Positions 24,739-33,355 of a DNA stretch of 64,000 nt are shown piece after piece. The notes under the pieces were generated by a model that was not told where the DNA came from, made no database searches, and saw nothing but the letters and a program-made list of their open reading frames with translations. Both the position numbers and the translations under genes were made by a program. Where the stretch lies: the NCBI RefSeq assembly GCF_003426735.1, contig NZ_QVON01000006.1:1-64000 (forward strand). Direction: 5' to 3'. Within the stretch, counting starts at the first letter, position 1. Every line of letters begins with the position of its first letter. The stretch comes from Arenibacter sp. P308M17 (GTDB lineage Bacteria; Bacteroidota; Bacteroidia; Flavobacteriales; Flavobacteriaceae).

Positions 24739-24977
24739 ACCCTTCAACATAAAATTTGGATGCTTTTTAAGGTGGACGGTGAGGTATTGATACGGCAAAT
24801 CACTACAAATGCCCCTAAAAAAAAGTTCCAAAAAAATATCTCCCACCTCTATCATAGCTATGGAATTTTAACCAAAATGCCACTGCAATTTTGTAGGACG
24901 AAAATCAAATCCGGTCAGGGGCCGTCAAATTAGTTGACAGCAATGCGATGGCCCCTTTCCTTAAAAACCGTTCTACA

Positions 24978-25265
24978 ATGTCAGCAACAATCATTACAAC
25001 AGAAGATTTAAAGGAATTCAAATTGGAACTTCTCGAAGAGATCCGGGAAATGTTCAACGAAAATCGGGCCATGGTCATGAAAAAGGAGTGGCTCAAAAGC
25101 ACCCAGGTCATGGATATGCTCAATATCAGCCCAGGGACCTTACAGAAATTTAGGCACAACGGCACCCTGGCCTATACCAAAATAGGAGGGCTCATTTTTT
25201 ATGAGGCCGGACAGATCGAAAAGATGCTATCGGACAACCTGGTCAATAACGAAAAACTCAAATAA
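24978..25265 (+). CDS. Excisionase-like helix-turn-helix protein
   Basis: 95 residues from the ATG at 24978 (MSATIITTEDLKEFKLEL); an in-frame ATG at 24948 adds only an unlikely extension. An N-terminal helix is followed by a MerR/excisionase-type HTH: MKKEWLKSTQVMDMLNISPGTLQKFRHNGTLAYTKIGGLIFYEAGQIEKML, split in the usual way. Such proteins open many Bacteroidota mobilizable islands and act as excisionase or as a regulator. The stop overlaps the next start (TAATG), so it is translationally coupled to the replication-type gene. Confidence 0.78.
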   Translation: MSATIITTEDLKEFKLELLEEIREMFNENRAMVMKKEWLKSTQVMDMLNISPGTLQKFRHNGTLAYTKIGGLIFYEAGQIEKMLSDNLVNNEKLK

Positions 25266-25939
25266 TGAACTATATAAAGCACCTAAATGGGGTCTTTGAG
25301 CAATTTTCAAAAGATTCAAGGCTCAATCCCTCACATGTAAGCCTATATATGGCCCTGTTCCAATGTTGGAACCAGAACAGGTTTCCCGAGAGTTTTCAAG
25401 TGGACAGGGAAGAGACGATGTCCCTTGCCAAAATAGGATCCAGGACCACCTACCACCGATGCTTGACCAATTTGAGCGATTGGAACTACATCGCCTATCT
25501 GCCCTCCCATAGCCGGTTCCAGGGAAGCCGAATCATGATGCCCATTTTTGGGACAACTGCTGGACAACCCCTGGACCACCCTGAAACTAGTGGTGGACCA
25601 GCGGTGGTATCAAATATAAACATTAACAAACATAATAAAACATTAAATAAACACTCTAGAGAGTGCCGCCCAAAAAATGAACATGATGTTATTGAATTTT
25701 TCAAAATGAACAAGTGGCCGCTTACCGAGGGTTCCAAATTTTACAACCACTACCAGGGAGTGGGATGGAAGGTAGGCGGAAAATCCATGATAGAGGACTG
25801 GATGGCCATGGCCAAAAATTGGATGCTACGGGCCAAGGAACTGAAAAAAGTTGGTGCTTTTGGCGGTAGGTCCAACAAAAAGTTGAGTGCAGATTATCTG
25901 GATATCCAAACAAATAAAAACTATGGGGAACCCTTGTAA
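25265..25939 (+). CDS. Replication-type winged-helix protein of a mobile element
   Basis: 224 residues. The N-terminal 90 residues (MNYIKHLNGVFEQFSKDSRL, SLYMALFQCWNQNRFPESF, REETMSLAKIGSRTTYHRC, LSDWNYIAYLPSHS) resemble the winged helix of phage and plasmid replication initiators. A low-complexity linker rich in N, K and G follows, then a C-terminal EHDVIEFFKMNKWPLTEGSKFYNHY...WKVGGKS-type DnaD-like tail. It lies between the HTH gene and a DnaC-like loader, the usual pairing of initiator plus helicase loader. The 1-nt overlap at its start and the close following gene show an operon. Exact origin recognition is unknown. Confidence 0.6.
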   Translation: MNYIKHLNGVFEQFSKDSRLNPSHVSLYMALFQCWNQNRFPESFQVDREETMSLAKIGSRTTYHRCLTNLSDWNYIAYLPSHSRFQGSRIMMPIFGTTAGQPLDHPETSGGPAVVSNININKHNKTLNKHSRECRPKNEHDVIEFFKMNKWPLTEGSKFYNHYQGVGWKVGGKSMIEDWMAMAKNWMLRAKELKKVGAFGGRSNKKLSADYLDIQTNKNYGEPL

Positions 25940-25943
25940 TGAT

Positions 25944-26606
25944 ATGGCCGATCCACGCCCACATATCCTTGTTGTAGGGGGCACCGAATATTGCCTGGGC
26001 AGTTTTGACGGCAAGCGTATCGAATACGACTTCTCCAAGGTGCTCGCCTATCTGGATGCCAAGGGCAGGTCCCTGTTCGGGGAAAGCTTTAAGATCCGTG
26101 AAGGGGACAAGGGCACTTTTCTAAAGCTCTGTAGTTATATGGTAAAGGATATCGAGAGTTGCCGGAAAATGGAAATGGATACGGGCAAAGGTATTTTGTT
26201 GACCGGGCCGGTGGGATGTGGCAAGACGAGCATGATGCGGCTGGTACGTCACCTTGTCCCCCATAAAAGAAACTACGAAATTATTCCTTCCCGCAACATC
26301 ACATTTGCCTTCAACCATATCGGGTATAAGATCATCGAGGATTATGGGAACGGCCGATTTTACTGTTTTGACGATCTCGGAGTAGAACCCATGGGCAGGT
26401 ACTTTGGGGACGATTGCAATGTGATGGGCGAAGTGCTGGTCTCCCGGCACGAACTGTTCCAACGGACGAAGATCCCTACCCATATCACCACGAACCTGAA
26501 TGCCGAAGAATTGGAGGAACGCTACGGAAAACGCGTCCGAAGCCGTATGCGCCAAATGTTCAATCTGATCTCTTTTGACAAGGACACCAAAGACAAACGA
26601 ATCTAA
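25944..26606 (+). CDS. DnaC-like P-loop ATPase, probable helicase loader
   Basis: 220 residues from the ATG at 25944 (MADPRPHILVVGG), four bases after the previous stop; an overlapping ATG at 25923 is an alternative. AAA+ features are the Walker A GPVGCGKTS (K94), Walker B FYCFDDLGVE, and a sensor-like THITTNLNAEELEERYGKRVRSRMRQMF near the C-terminus, the box VII arginine pattern of DnaC/IstB proteins. It should act with the adjacent winged-helix protein to load replicative helicase on the excised element. The IstB alternative is unlikely because no transposase is beside it. Confidence 0.78.
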   Translation: MADPRPHILVVGGTEYCLGSFDGKRIEYDFSKVLAYLDAKGRSLFGESFKIREGDKGTFLKLCSYMVKDIESCRKMEMDTGKGILLTGPVGCGKTSMMRLVRHLVPHKRNYEIIPSRNITFAFNHIGYKIIEDYGNGRFYCFDDLGVEPMGRYFGDDCNVMGEVLVSRHELFQRTKIPTHITTNLNAEELEERYGKRVRSRMRQMFNLISFDKDTKDKRI

Positions 26607-26616
26607 TACTATAAAT

Positions 26617-27729
26617 ATGAAAATAGCCAGTTTCAACATCGAAAATATATATCACCGGGACAAGGGCCTTGTACGGCCTAAGTTGAACAAATGTGTTTCC
26701 GATTGGGTATCGGAGCTCGATAGCCTAATGAACAGAATGCAAAAAAACGCAAATGATATGGATCGGATCAGGGAACTCACTTTCTTGTTGGGATTCGAAA
26801 AAACGGACCATCGACCTTTCGGGGTCCTGCGAAAAAGGCAGGGGGAACTCTTTCTGAAACCGAACGGATCCGCCCATGAGGCCAAGGCCTCGCGGCTTAC
26901 CGATTGGAACGGGTGGGTGGCCCTGCAGACAATGGCCGTTCCCTATAGTTCCACCCTCAACAAGGCCAGGCTCATTGCAGCTACGGATGCGGATGTGCTC
27001 GTCCTCCAGGAAGTGGAGGATAGGGCCTCCCTGATGGATTTTAACCGTGGACTTTTAAGGGAATTTGATATGGAAGCCTACGATCAGGTGATGCATTTGG
27101 AGGGGAACGATGGCCGTGGCCTGGGAATGGCGATAATGGCGAAGAACGGTTACCGGCTGGACACACTAAAAAGCCATGGCCTGGAACTGGCCGATGGGCA
27201 GGATCCTATTTTTGAGGTGGATTGTCAGGAATATGCCGTTTTGACCCCGGAAGGCCGATCTGTTCATATTCTTTCGGTACAGTTTTCTTTGGACAGGGAT
27301 ACCCATAGAAAGCTTCAGGCCCAAAAGGTGGCAGATATCTATCATAAAATGAAGGATACCGGAAAGGAATTGGTCCTGGTATGCGGGACCTTGAACGATG
27401 TAGCCTATAGCGATTGCCTGTCCCCATTACTTAGGGGAACCGATCTTGAGGATGTCTCCAGGCAACCTGGATGTAAAGTGGAAAGGGACCTGGGCAAAGG
27501 TGCAGGATATTTTAGATTGGGAGCTTATGGTATGGGGGTGAATATCAGGCAAAAGGATTATATGTTGGTTTCCCCGGAAATGAAGGGGAAGCTTGCTTCC
27601 TGCGGTATTGATCGCAAAGGGATGTGGCCCGAAGGGAAAACCCGATGGCCCACTTACCCGAACCTAAAGAACAGGACCCATGCGGCAAGTTCACATCCCT
27701 TGATCTGGGGAGGGTTCAATGATATATGA
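26617..27729 (+). CDS. Endonuclease/exonuclease/phosphatase-fold protein with altered catalytic residues
   Basis: 370 residues from the ATG at 26617 (MKIASFNIENIYH). The EEP (DNase I-like) fold is shown by SFNIENI, DADVLVLQEVE (metal-binding Glu), GRGLGMAIMAKN, KDYMLVSP and the closing ASSHPLIW. Two usually invariant aspartates are changed: the GDxND motif reads CGTLND (T258) and the SDHP motif reads SSHPL (S359), so catalysis is doubtful. In related mobile elements an intact copy is commonly encoded here. It lies 10 nt after the ATPase gene in the same operon. It could be a decaying nuclease or a binding protein. Confidence 0.75.
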   Translation: MKIASFNIENIYHRDKGLVRPKLNKCVSDWVSELDSLMNRMQKNANDMDRIRELTFLLGFEKTDHRPFGVLRKRQGELFLKPNGSAHEAKASRLTDWNGWVALQTMAVPYSSTLNKARLIAATDADVLVLQEVEDRASLMDFNRGLLREFDMEAYDQVMHLEGNDGRGLGMAIMAKNGYRLDTLKSHGLELADGQDPIFEVDCQEYAVLTPEGRSVHILSVQFSLDRDTHRKLQAQKVADIYHKMKDTGKELVLVCGTLNDVAYSDCLSPLLRGTDLEDVSRQPGCKVERDLGKGAGYFRLGAYGMGVNIRQKDYMLVSPEMKGKLASCGIDRKGMWPEGKTRWPTYPNLKNRTHAASSHPLIWGGFNDI

Positions 27730-28235
27730 CCGGAACGGGATGAAGGTTTTTTCATTGGAAGGTTACCGTTTGCAGTTTATGGGGTACGCCACACCACCTC
27801 GGCACATTGCCGCTACATTCCATTTCGGGCAATAAGCCTCGGGGGGGTCTTGGACACGAGCAAGGGTTTCCTGGTCTTGCCTTGGCATCCTCCACTTCCC
27901 GACCATGAAACCCTTGCTCAAGTCCGCCTGGCCAACGGCCTAGTTAGATGGTCGTTGTCTGTGAACGCATATATCGATTTTGGTTGTACAAGGTTTTACC
28001 AGAGTGCCATCGATTCATTTTGTGCCGTTCCTTGGATGTTGGAATTCTTCCAGGATTCGTTTCCGATCTACGGCCATTCCAGCACTCGGACCTTTTTTGG
28101 ATGGCGAAATAACAACATTCCCCCTTGTCCGACGGCATAAACCAGTCACGCCCATGGCGCGATCTTTTTTATACGTCTTTCCAAGTTCGAATGTTGTGTT
28201 GGGTTTTGCATCAAAAAAGGTAACGTGAGAGCTCT
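27730..28235. other. Noncoding gap with long inverted repeat, candidate origin
   Basis: Half a kilobase without a supported gene; two overlapping open frames are short and unlike proteins. The outstanding feature is an inverted repeat: GAGCAAGGGTTTCCTGGTC (27858-27876) and GACCATGAAACCCTTGCTC (27901-27919), 18 of 19 bases paired around a 24-base loop. In a replication/mobilization module this could be an origin. Confidence 0.5.
27858..27919. repeat. 19-bp inverted repeat, origin-like
   Basis: Arms at 27858-27876 and 27901-27919 pair with one mismatch. There is no T-run, so a terminator is less likely than a protein-binding or single-strand origin. Confidence 0.5.
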
Positions 28236-28421
28236 ATGGGAAGTAGATCAAAAAAAGGAACCATGAAATCGAATCCAGATCCTAAAAAAGGAACCGCACA
28301 AAACAATCAAAAAGGCCTGCCTGCCGCAGGCAAGGAAAACGTTCGAGATATAATAAGTAGATCATTTAAATCCATTATTAACCGTCCACTGGGAGGTGGA
28401 CATAATATTTTTCAATTATGA
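28236..28421 (+). CDS. Possible small basic protein coupled to SSB
   Basis: 61 residues, very rich in K, G, N and P at the start (GSRSKKGTMKSNPDPKKG), then IISRSFKSIINRPLGGG. Its stop overlaps the SSB start in ATGA, which supports translation. No homology is recognised, and the residue make-up could also be chance. Confidence 0.3.
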   Translation: MGSRSKKGTMKSNPDPKKGTAQNNQKGLPAAGKENVRDIISRSFKSIINRPLGGGHNIFQL

Positions 28422-28756
28422 GCAAATTCAGAAACCATGTACAGTTGATCGGGAACATCGGGGAGGACCCCAAGATTACCAATCTAGACAGTGGCAAAAA
28501 GGTGGCCAGATTTCAGATGGCTACCAATGAGCGCTACAAAAATGCCAAGGGGGAGACCGTCCAGAATACGGACTGGCATACCATTGTGGCCTGGGGCAGG
28601 ATCGCGGAGATCGTGGAGCAGTTCGGGGCCAAGGGCAGGGAAGTGGGAATTACCGGAAAATTGAAGTCACGCCACTTTGAAACCAAAGAAGGTAGTATGA
28701 GATATGTAACGGAAGTGGTGGCCAATGAGATCCTATTGTTGGGAAGCAGGTCCTAA
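28418..28756 (+). CDS. ssb: Single-stranded DNA-binding protein of a mobile element
   Basis: 112 residues forming one OB fold: VQLIGNIGEDPKITNL, KKVARFQMATNERYK, TDWHTIVAWGRIAEIVEQF, KGREVGITGKLKSR, and MRYVTEVVANEILLLG. It is shorter than chromosomal SSB and lacks the acidic C-terminal tail that recruits repair proteins, which is typical of plasmid or ICE-borne copies. It would coat single strands formed during transfer or replication. It follows the replication genes after the palindromic gap. Confidence 0.9.
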   Translation: MSKFRNHVQLIGNIGEDPKITNLDSGKKVARFQMATNERYKNAKGETVQNTDWHTIVAWGRIAEIVEQFGAKGREVGITGKLKSRHFETKEGSMRYVTEVVANEILLLGSRS

Positions 28757-28850
28757 TGTGAGGTCTTATTAAATGCCGGGAAAACAAAGAGGGCGTTCCC
28801 GAAATTCAACGCCCTCTTATTGATCAATACTAACTCAAACTATAACTCAT

Positions 28851-29231
28851 ATGAACTTCAAAACTAGAGAAATTAAGGAACGGATACAACATTTTAACGG
28901 TTCCTTAGTACTATATCAAATTCCACTTATACGGACAAAATTTACAGAGGGCATAAGATACCTTGCACAGGCCGGAGAATGCTTTTGGTTGGTTACCGAC
29001 ACCTCCGTTATCGCCAAAAGCCTCATGGACAAAAGTCGATTCATTGCCATCGATTTTAGAAAGCTCAACGAGGAGGAAAAGGACATTATGGGATATGCGG
29101 CCAAAATTGATTACAGTGATGGTAATGGGCATATTTTCGAGACCCAAAAATATCATTTGACGGATTTTCCGTTGGATGAACTCAGATTGTACTTTGTGGA
29201 AGATACCCTGATGCTTCCCAGTGAATATTGA
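28851..29231 (+). CDS. DUF6876-like mobile-element protein
   Basis: 126 residues, soluble alpha/beta, starting MNFKTREIKERIQHFNGSL and containing GIRYLAQAGECFWLVTDTSVIAKSL, a pattern I recall as DUF6876, widespread in plasmids and mobile islands of many phyla. The molecular function is unknown to me. It lies between SSB and the mobilization genes and is followed by its own terminator. Confidence 0.6.
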   Translation: MNFKTREIKERIQHFNGSLVLYQIPLIRTKFTEGIRYLAQAGECFWLVTDTSVIAKSLMDKSRFIAIDFRKLNEEEKDIMGYAAKIDYSDGNGHIFETQKYHLTDFPLDELRLYFVEDTLMLPSEY

Positions 29232-29240
29232 ATTGTATAA

Positions 29241-29274
29241 CGGGCGGACCGATCCTGGTACCGCCTTTTTTTTA
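29241..29274 (+). terminator. Terminator after the DUF6876-like gene
   Basis: GGCGG-a-CC pairs with GG-ta-CCGCC ten bases after the stop and is followed by an eight-T run. Confidence 0.75.
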
Positions 29275-29444
29275 ACGATTGCTTTTCACTATCCTCACCC
29301 TTTTTCCAAATCCTTTGGAAATTCCTCAAAATTGGACTTTAAAATCTCTTAAAATTTTCCATTCCATGCCGGGTTGTGGCCAAGCGGACTACATTGGGCA
29401 TAGGTCGGAAATTTTTCGCCGGCGCGAAAAAACGGAATAGCAAG

Positions 29445-29532
29445 AGGACAACGCGCGTTGCGACGTTGTGGAGTTTAGTTTCTGTATAAATTACTGATTA
29501 TCAATTATTTAAATTGATAAACTTCAGTAATT
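29445..29532. other. Candidate transfer origin (oriT)
   Basis: Immediately before the mobilization genes lie CAACGCGCGTTG (29450-29461, a perfect palindrome enclosed in ACAACG...CGTTGT) and a long nested hairpin: AATTACTGA-TTATCAATT (29489-29506) with AATTGATAA-ac-TTCAGTAATT (29512-29532). Location and structure are those of oriT regions next to MobA/MobB-type genes. The nic site cannot be named. Confidence 0.5.
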
Positions 29533-29625
29533 GAGAATTTAGAATAAAGTGGTTTGCGGCAAACGGCCCGAAAACCCCCATAAACACGGCAGAATTTGCG
29601 GCAATCAACAATTTAGACAATTGGT

Positions 29626-30180
29626 TTGGAAACTTTCAGCAACATACGGTTCAAGAAGGATACGGCGCGGCAGTTCCAAACCTTCTCCAGGCAGTTTTTC
29701 AATACCCATACGGAAGCATTGCAAACAATGTTGGATTTCTTTATTTACAACGAGATTTCCCCAAAGGAATCTTTTGGCCCCAATGGTAGGACCATCGCCG
29801 ACCTAATCAAGAAAAGGTTCAATGCCATGGCTGCCATGATGAAGAACATTGAAACGCACGGGGTACTCCCGACCAGGGCCATGTTGGAACTGCTTTTCGA
29901 ACACTCGCCCCCGAAGAAACAGGGGCAGGCCCCTTTGCTTATGGTTGGAAAGAAGGCAGATCCTGAAAGGGATATGTTCTTTAAAAAGGTGGAGGAGGCC
30001 ATTGTCCTAGAAAAGAATTACACCAATCTTAAACGGGATCTGAGTCAAATAAGGACTGAATTTATAAACCTTCTGGACAAGGTGGAATTGGTAAAGAGCA
30101 GCTTCGGAAAGCCCAGGTTGCAACTGGATATGACCCCAGAGGAGTTCGAGCGAGTGAAAATGAAATTAAAATCAGAATAG
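29626..30180 (+). CDS. bfmA: BfmA/BtgA-type mobilization accessory protein
   Basis: 184 residues starting with TTG at 29626 (METFSNIRFKK); an in-frame stop just upstream at 29614 leaves no ATG, and a later ATG would remove the conserved N-terminus. Family features are NIRFKKDTARQFQTFSRQFF, SETLE-like TEALQTMLDFF and the RTIADLIKKRFNAMAAMMKNIE helix, typical of BfmA/BtgA proteins, which bind oriT DNA and help the relaxase. A C-terminal coiled segment follows. The relaxase gene starts four bases downstream. The candidate oriT is about 95 bp upstream. Confidence 0.8.
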   Translation: METFSNIRFKKDTARQFQTFSRQFFNTHTEALQTMLDFFIYNEISPKESFGPNGRTIADLIKKRFNAMAAMMKNIETHGVLPTRAMLELLFEHSPPKKQGQAPLLMVGKKADPERDMFFKKVEEAIVLEKNYTNLKRDLSQIRTEFINLLDKVELVKSSFGKPRLQLDMTPEEFERVKMKLKSE

Positions 30181-30184
30181 CATT

Positions 30185-31210
30185 ATGTACATCAGTATTA
30201 CCAAACAACATCTGGATGCTACCTTTTCCCAAAGTTCTTCGGATTATGTGGCCTATCTGGAAAAAGAGAACGAGGGAAAATTGCCCGAACATCAGGAACA
30301 CTTTTTTGACCAGTACAATGAACGGATCCCACCCGAACAGGTCATCAAGGAAATAGACGGCAACACCGCCAAATTGAAAAAAAGGGAACCCAAGTTCTTT
30401 GCCCTGACCATCAATCCCAGCCAAAGGGAATTGAAGCATATTGACAACGACCCGGAACTACTCAAAAAATATGTAAGGGAGGTTATGAAGGATTATGCGG
30501 CTTCCTTTTATCGCGATACCCCGGTGTCCGTGGACAGTATCAAATATTATGCGAAGATAGAATATGAACGCACCTTTAAAGGATTTGACAGGGAAGTCAA
30601 GGAGAACCAGGTGTTCCGTGCGAAGATTGTAAGATTGGAAAATGAGATCCGTATGGTGGAACGTGGGGAGGTTTCCGGAAATGTTAAGGCTATGAGGAAG
30701 GAAATTGATAGGCTAAATGCCCAAATGCCACACCGCATTGATGGACAGGTAGTGGCGCAGGGAATGCAAAAGCCGGGATTACAGACCCATGTCCATATCA
30801 TAGTGAGCAGAAAGGATGTTTCCAACAGATTTAGTCTTTCTCCCGGGAGCAAATACATGGAGTCGGAGTCCAGACTCAACGGTAAAATGGTCAAACGTGG
30901 TTTTAAACGGGACCAATTTTACGAAAATGCTGAAAAAAGGTTCGATACCCTCTTCAAATACCAACGGAACTATGTGGAATCCTATAGTGCCCGTAAGACT
31001 TTTGTCCAAGATCCCAAGATCTATTTTGCACATCTTCTGGGATTGCCCACAAACGAACGCAGTGCCGCACTTAAAATAATGGGTGCCGTCGGGGTGCATG
31101 TCCCTAAGCTCAATATTCCCACGAACAAGGTGGAAGCTGCCCTGCAGGCCATTAAACAGTTCAAGAAAGCTGTTGACGTGGCCAGATCCTCCAGTTCCAT
31201 AGGCATTTAG
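30185..31210 (+). CDS. DUF5712/MobB-type relaxase-like mobilization protein
   Basis: 341 residues, starting MYISITKQHLDATF. The core contains LQTHVHIIVSRKD (H202 and H204), the HxH of HUH-type relaxases, preceded by a charged coiled segment (residues 120-185) and followed by FDTLFKYQRNYVESY, where tyrosines could serve as nucleophile. I associate the overall pattern with Bacteroidota DUF5712 mobilization proteins encoded next to BfmA and a VirD4-like protein, which is exactly this context. It should nick at oriT and lead the strand. The C-terminal helices may contact DNA or the coupling protein. Confidence 0.78.
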   Translation: MYISITKQHLDATFSQSSSDYVAYLEKENEGKLPEHQEHFFDQYNERIPPEQVIKEIDGNTAKLKKREPKFFALTINPSQRELKHIDNDPELLKKYVREVMKDYAASFYRDTPVSVDSIKYYAKIEYERTFKGFDREVKENQVFRAKIVRLENEIRMVERGEVSGNVKAMRKEIDRLNAQMPHRIDGQVVAQGMQKPGLQTHVHIIVSRKDVSNRFSLSPGSKYMESESRLNGKMVKRGFKRDQFYENAEKRFDTLFKYQRNYVESYSARKTFVQDPKIYFAHLLGLPTNERSAALKIMGAVGVHVPKLNIPTNKVEAALQAIKQFKKAVDVARSSSSIGI

Positions 31211-31251
31211 GGATTCAATAAAATGACAACGGTTAATATCTGTAATTCAAA

Positions 31252-32859
31252 ATGTGGGCTATGGTACTTATCACGATTGGAATCTATGTAGTGTTGATTG
31301 CAGTATTTTATCTGTCCTATACACACGACAAGAATGCTTATGTCCAAAATGTTCTGATCTTGATACTGTTGGGAGTCGCTCTACAAAACCTGCATGGCTG
31401 GCAGGTATTTGCCAAAGTGGTATTGTGGTGGTTATTGCCCTTTCAAATAGTCAATCTGGGATTTTTTATAGGTTTCAATTATCACTTCGGAATTCCTAAA
31501 AACCCTGAAAAGTTCAAGGTCAGATTCAATCTGTTGAACGGTAGTCTAGTACTTAAGAATATCCGACGGGGTGCCTCTATAATAGGGTCGGCCGGAAGTG
31601 GCAAAACGGAAAGCGTGGTCTATAGTTTTCTAAAACACTTTAGTCGAAATCAGTTTACTGGAGTCATCCATGACTACAAGGATTTTGAGATTACTGAAAT
31701 GGGCTATCCTCTTTTTGGTAAGTCCGATATTCCCTTTCATATTATCTCCTTTGACGATATCCATAGCCGGGTAAATCCCATTGCGGCCCGGTATATGACG
31801 GATGAAGAAAGCGTTAATGAGATTTCAAGGGTACTTTTGGAAAACCTCTTGGAACAACGGGAGTCCATTGCCATGGGATCTTCCAAATTCTTCAACGATG
31901 CCGTTGAAGGACTTTTGGGCGGGCTGATCTGGAAATTGAAAACTGAACATGCCGAGTACTGTACTCTACCACATCTCATTGCCACCTATCAATACCTGGA
32001 TACCGAAAACCTGATACATTTTCTAAGTTCCAATTATACCTCCAAGGCCATGGCGGATGCATTTATCTCCGGTAAGGATTCCGAACGACAGACCGCCGGG
32101 GTGATGGGTACCCTGGCCAATGCACTTAAAAAAATCAGTACCCAGCGTATCTTTATGGCCCTTTCGGCCGATGAAGTGCCCTTGGATATCAACAACCCGG
32201 AGCACCCATCCGTAGTTTCCATAGTGAACAATCCCAAATTTGAAACCGCCTATTCCCCGGTAATAGCTACGATAATGCATACAATAACAAAACAAATGGG
32301 CATTCGTGGGCGTCCACCCTCATTTATCCTTATGGAGGAAGCCCCTACCATTCGATTGCTAAATATGCACCGCATTCCGGCTACCTTAAGAAGTTATGAC
32401 ATTGCCACGATTTATGTGCTCCAGGACAAGATTCAGAACGATATGATGTACGGGGACAAGGCCAGTAGGGCCATTTTGAGCAACCTTTCCTACCAGTTCT
32501 TTGGGAAGGCCAACGACCCGGATACCGCCCGATATTACGAACGTTTTTTTGAAATTGTTAAACGGCCGACCAAGAGTGTGAGCAAGGGAGAGAATACCCT
32601 GAATTTTGATACTAGGATTACCAAAGGGGAGCGGGAGGTAAGCAAGATACGGGCGGAGGAATTTTTTAGGTTGAAGGAAGGGGAGTTCATCGCCTTCGCC
32701 GATGGTAAGGATAAAAAGGTGAGGTTTCCCAGGCCCAATATTATAACAGAACTGCCAAAACCTAGATTCCGAACCGGGGATGGCGCCATAAAAGCAAACT
32801 TCGAGCAGATCCATTTGGATGTTAGGAAGTTCCTACCGTTAATGCTGAAGAAGCCTTAA
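31252..32859 (+). CDS. VirD4/TraG-family type IV coupling protein
   Basis: 535 residues. Two or three N-terminal membrane helices (residues about 1-85) anchor a cytoplasmic motor with Walker A IIGSAGSGKTES (K118), a Walker B FILMEEAPTIRL, and ATPase elements VIHDYKDFEI and TQRIFMALSADE. It links the relaxase-DNA complex to a type IV secretion channel. At 535 residues it is on the short side for TraG and matches the coupling proteins of mobilizable islands that use another element's channel; no other T4SS genes are in the window. It starts 41 nt after the relaxase gene. Confidence 0.88.
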   Translation: MWAMVLITIGIYVVLIAVFYLSYTHDKNAYVQNVLILILLGVALQNLHGWQVFAKVVLWWLLPFQIVNLGFFIGFNYHFGIPKNPEKFKVRFNLLNGSLVLKNIRRGASIIGSAGSGKTESVVYSFLKHFSRNQFTGVIHDYKDFEITEMGYPLFGKSDIPFHIISFDDIHSRVNPIAARYMTDEESVNEISRVLLENLLEQRESIAMGSSKFFNDAVEGLLGGLIWKLKTEHAEYCTLPHLIATYQYLDTENLIHFLSSNYTSKAMADAFISGKDSERQTAGVMGTLANALKKISTQRIFMALSADEVPLDINNPEHPSVVSIVNNPKFETAYSPVIATIMHTITKQMGIRGRPPSFILMEEAPTIRLLNMHRIPATLRSYDIATIYVLQDKIQNDMMYGDKASRAILSNLSYQFFGKANDPDTARYYERFFEIVKRPTKSVSKGENTLNFDTRITKGEREVSKIRAEEFFRLKEGEFIAFADGKDKKVRFPRPNIITELPKPRFRTGDGAIKANFEQIHLDVRKFLPLMLKKP

Positions 32860-32866
32860 TTTGATA

Positions 32867-33049
32867 TTAACTACTGGCTTTGGAGTTATATTCGTTTTTA
32901 TAGAAGGTTCGGGTTTTGTAATCTAATAGGTCAACAAAAATAGGGAAGCCATGTACTTTAATCAGGCCATCTGCGATGTTTATATCGGAACAAAAGCTGG
33001 GAAAAAATTGCCTAAAAATGGGAATTTCGTAAGCTTTTGTCGTAAACAT
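32867..33049 (-). CDS. Possible small protein of unknown function
   Basis: 60 residues (MFTTKAYEIPIFRQFFPSF... ending YKNEYNSKASS) preceded on its strand by the A-rich leader AATTACTAAAAATG common for starts in this genome. It converges on the coupling-protein gene. There is no family resemblance and no promoter I trust, so it may be spurious or a remnant at the element edge. Confidence 0.3.
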   Translation of the reverse strand: MFTTKAYEIPIFRQFFPSFCSDINIADGLIKVHGFPIFVDLLDYKTRTFYKNEYNSKASS

Positions 33050-33355
33050 TTTTAGTAATTAAGAATTTTATAACACTTTGTAAATGATAATCAATGTTTA
33101 GTGTATAGTAACGACCCTTTTGTGAGTTACCCACTTGCTTTACATCCATTGGTATTAAAATCAATTGTGTATATATTGTTTTTTTATGATATAAAACTCT
33201 TGTTATGGGTAACTTCATATCGGGGGAAAACTAAACATAATCTCCAATGAAATTCAAATTGGATTAGCCTCATTTGTCAAGACAGAGAGTAATTAAACTG
33301 TTAAAGTTGCTAGAAGTGCATTGATCTATGGCTTTTACATGGTTCAATCCATAAA
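33050..33355. other. Noncoding gap at the end of the mobile-element genes
   Basis: No gene is supported. AGTTACCCA (33124-33132) has an inverted partner TGGGTAACT (33206-33214). Sequence becomes AT-rich after this point, so the right edge of the acquired segment may lie here, but no attachment repeat was found. Confidence 0.35.

Noticed and set aside
27850-28140. Plus frame of 96 codons in the gap before ssb
   Set aside because: It runs across the 19-bp inverted repeat and overlaps two other frames; the palindrome explains the sequence better.
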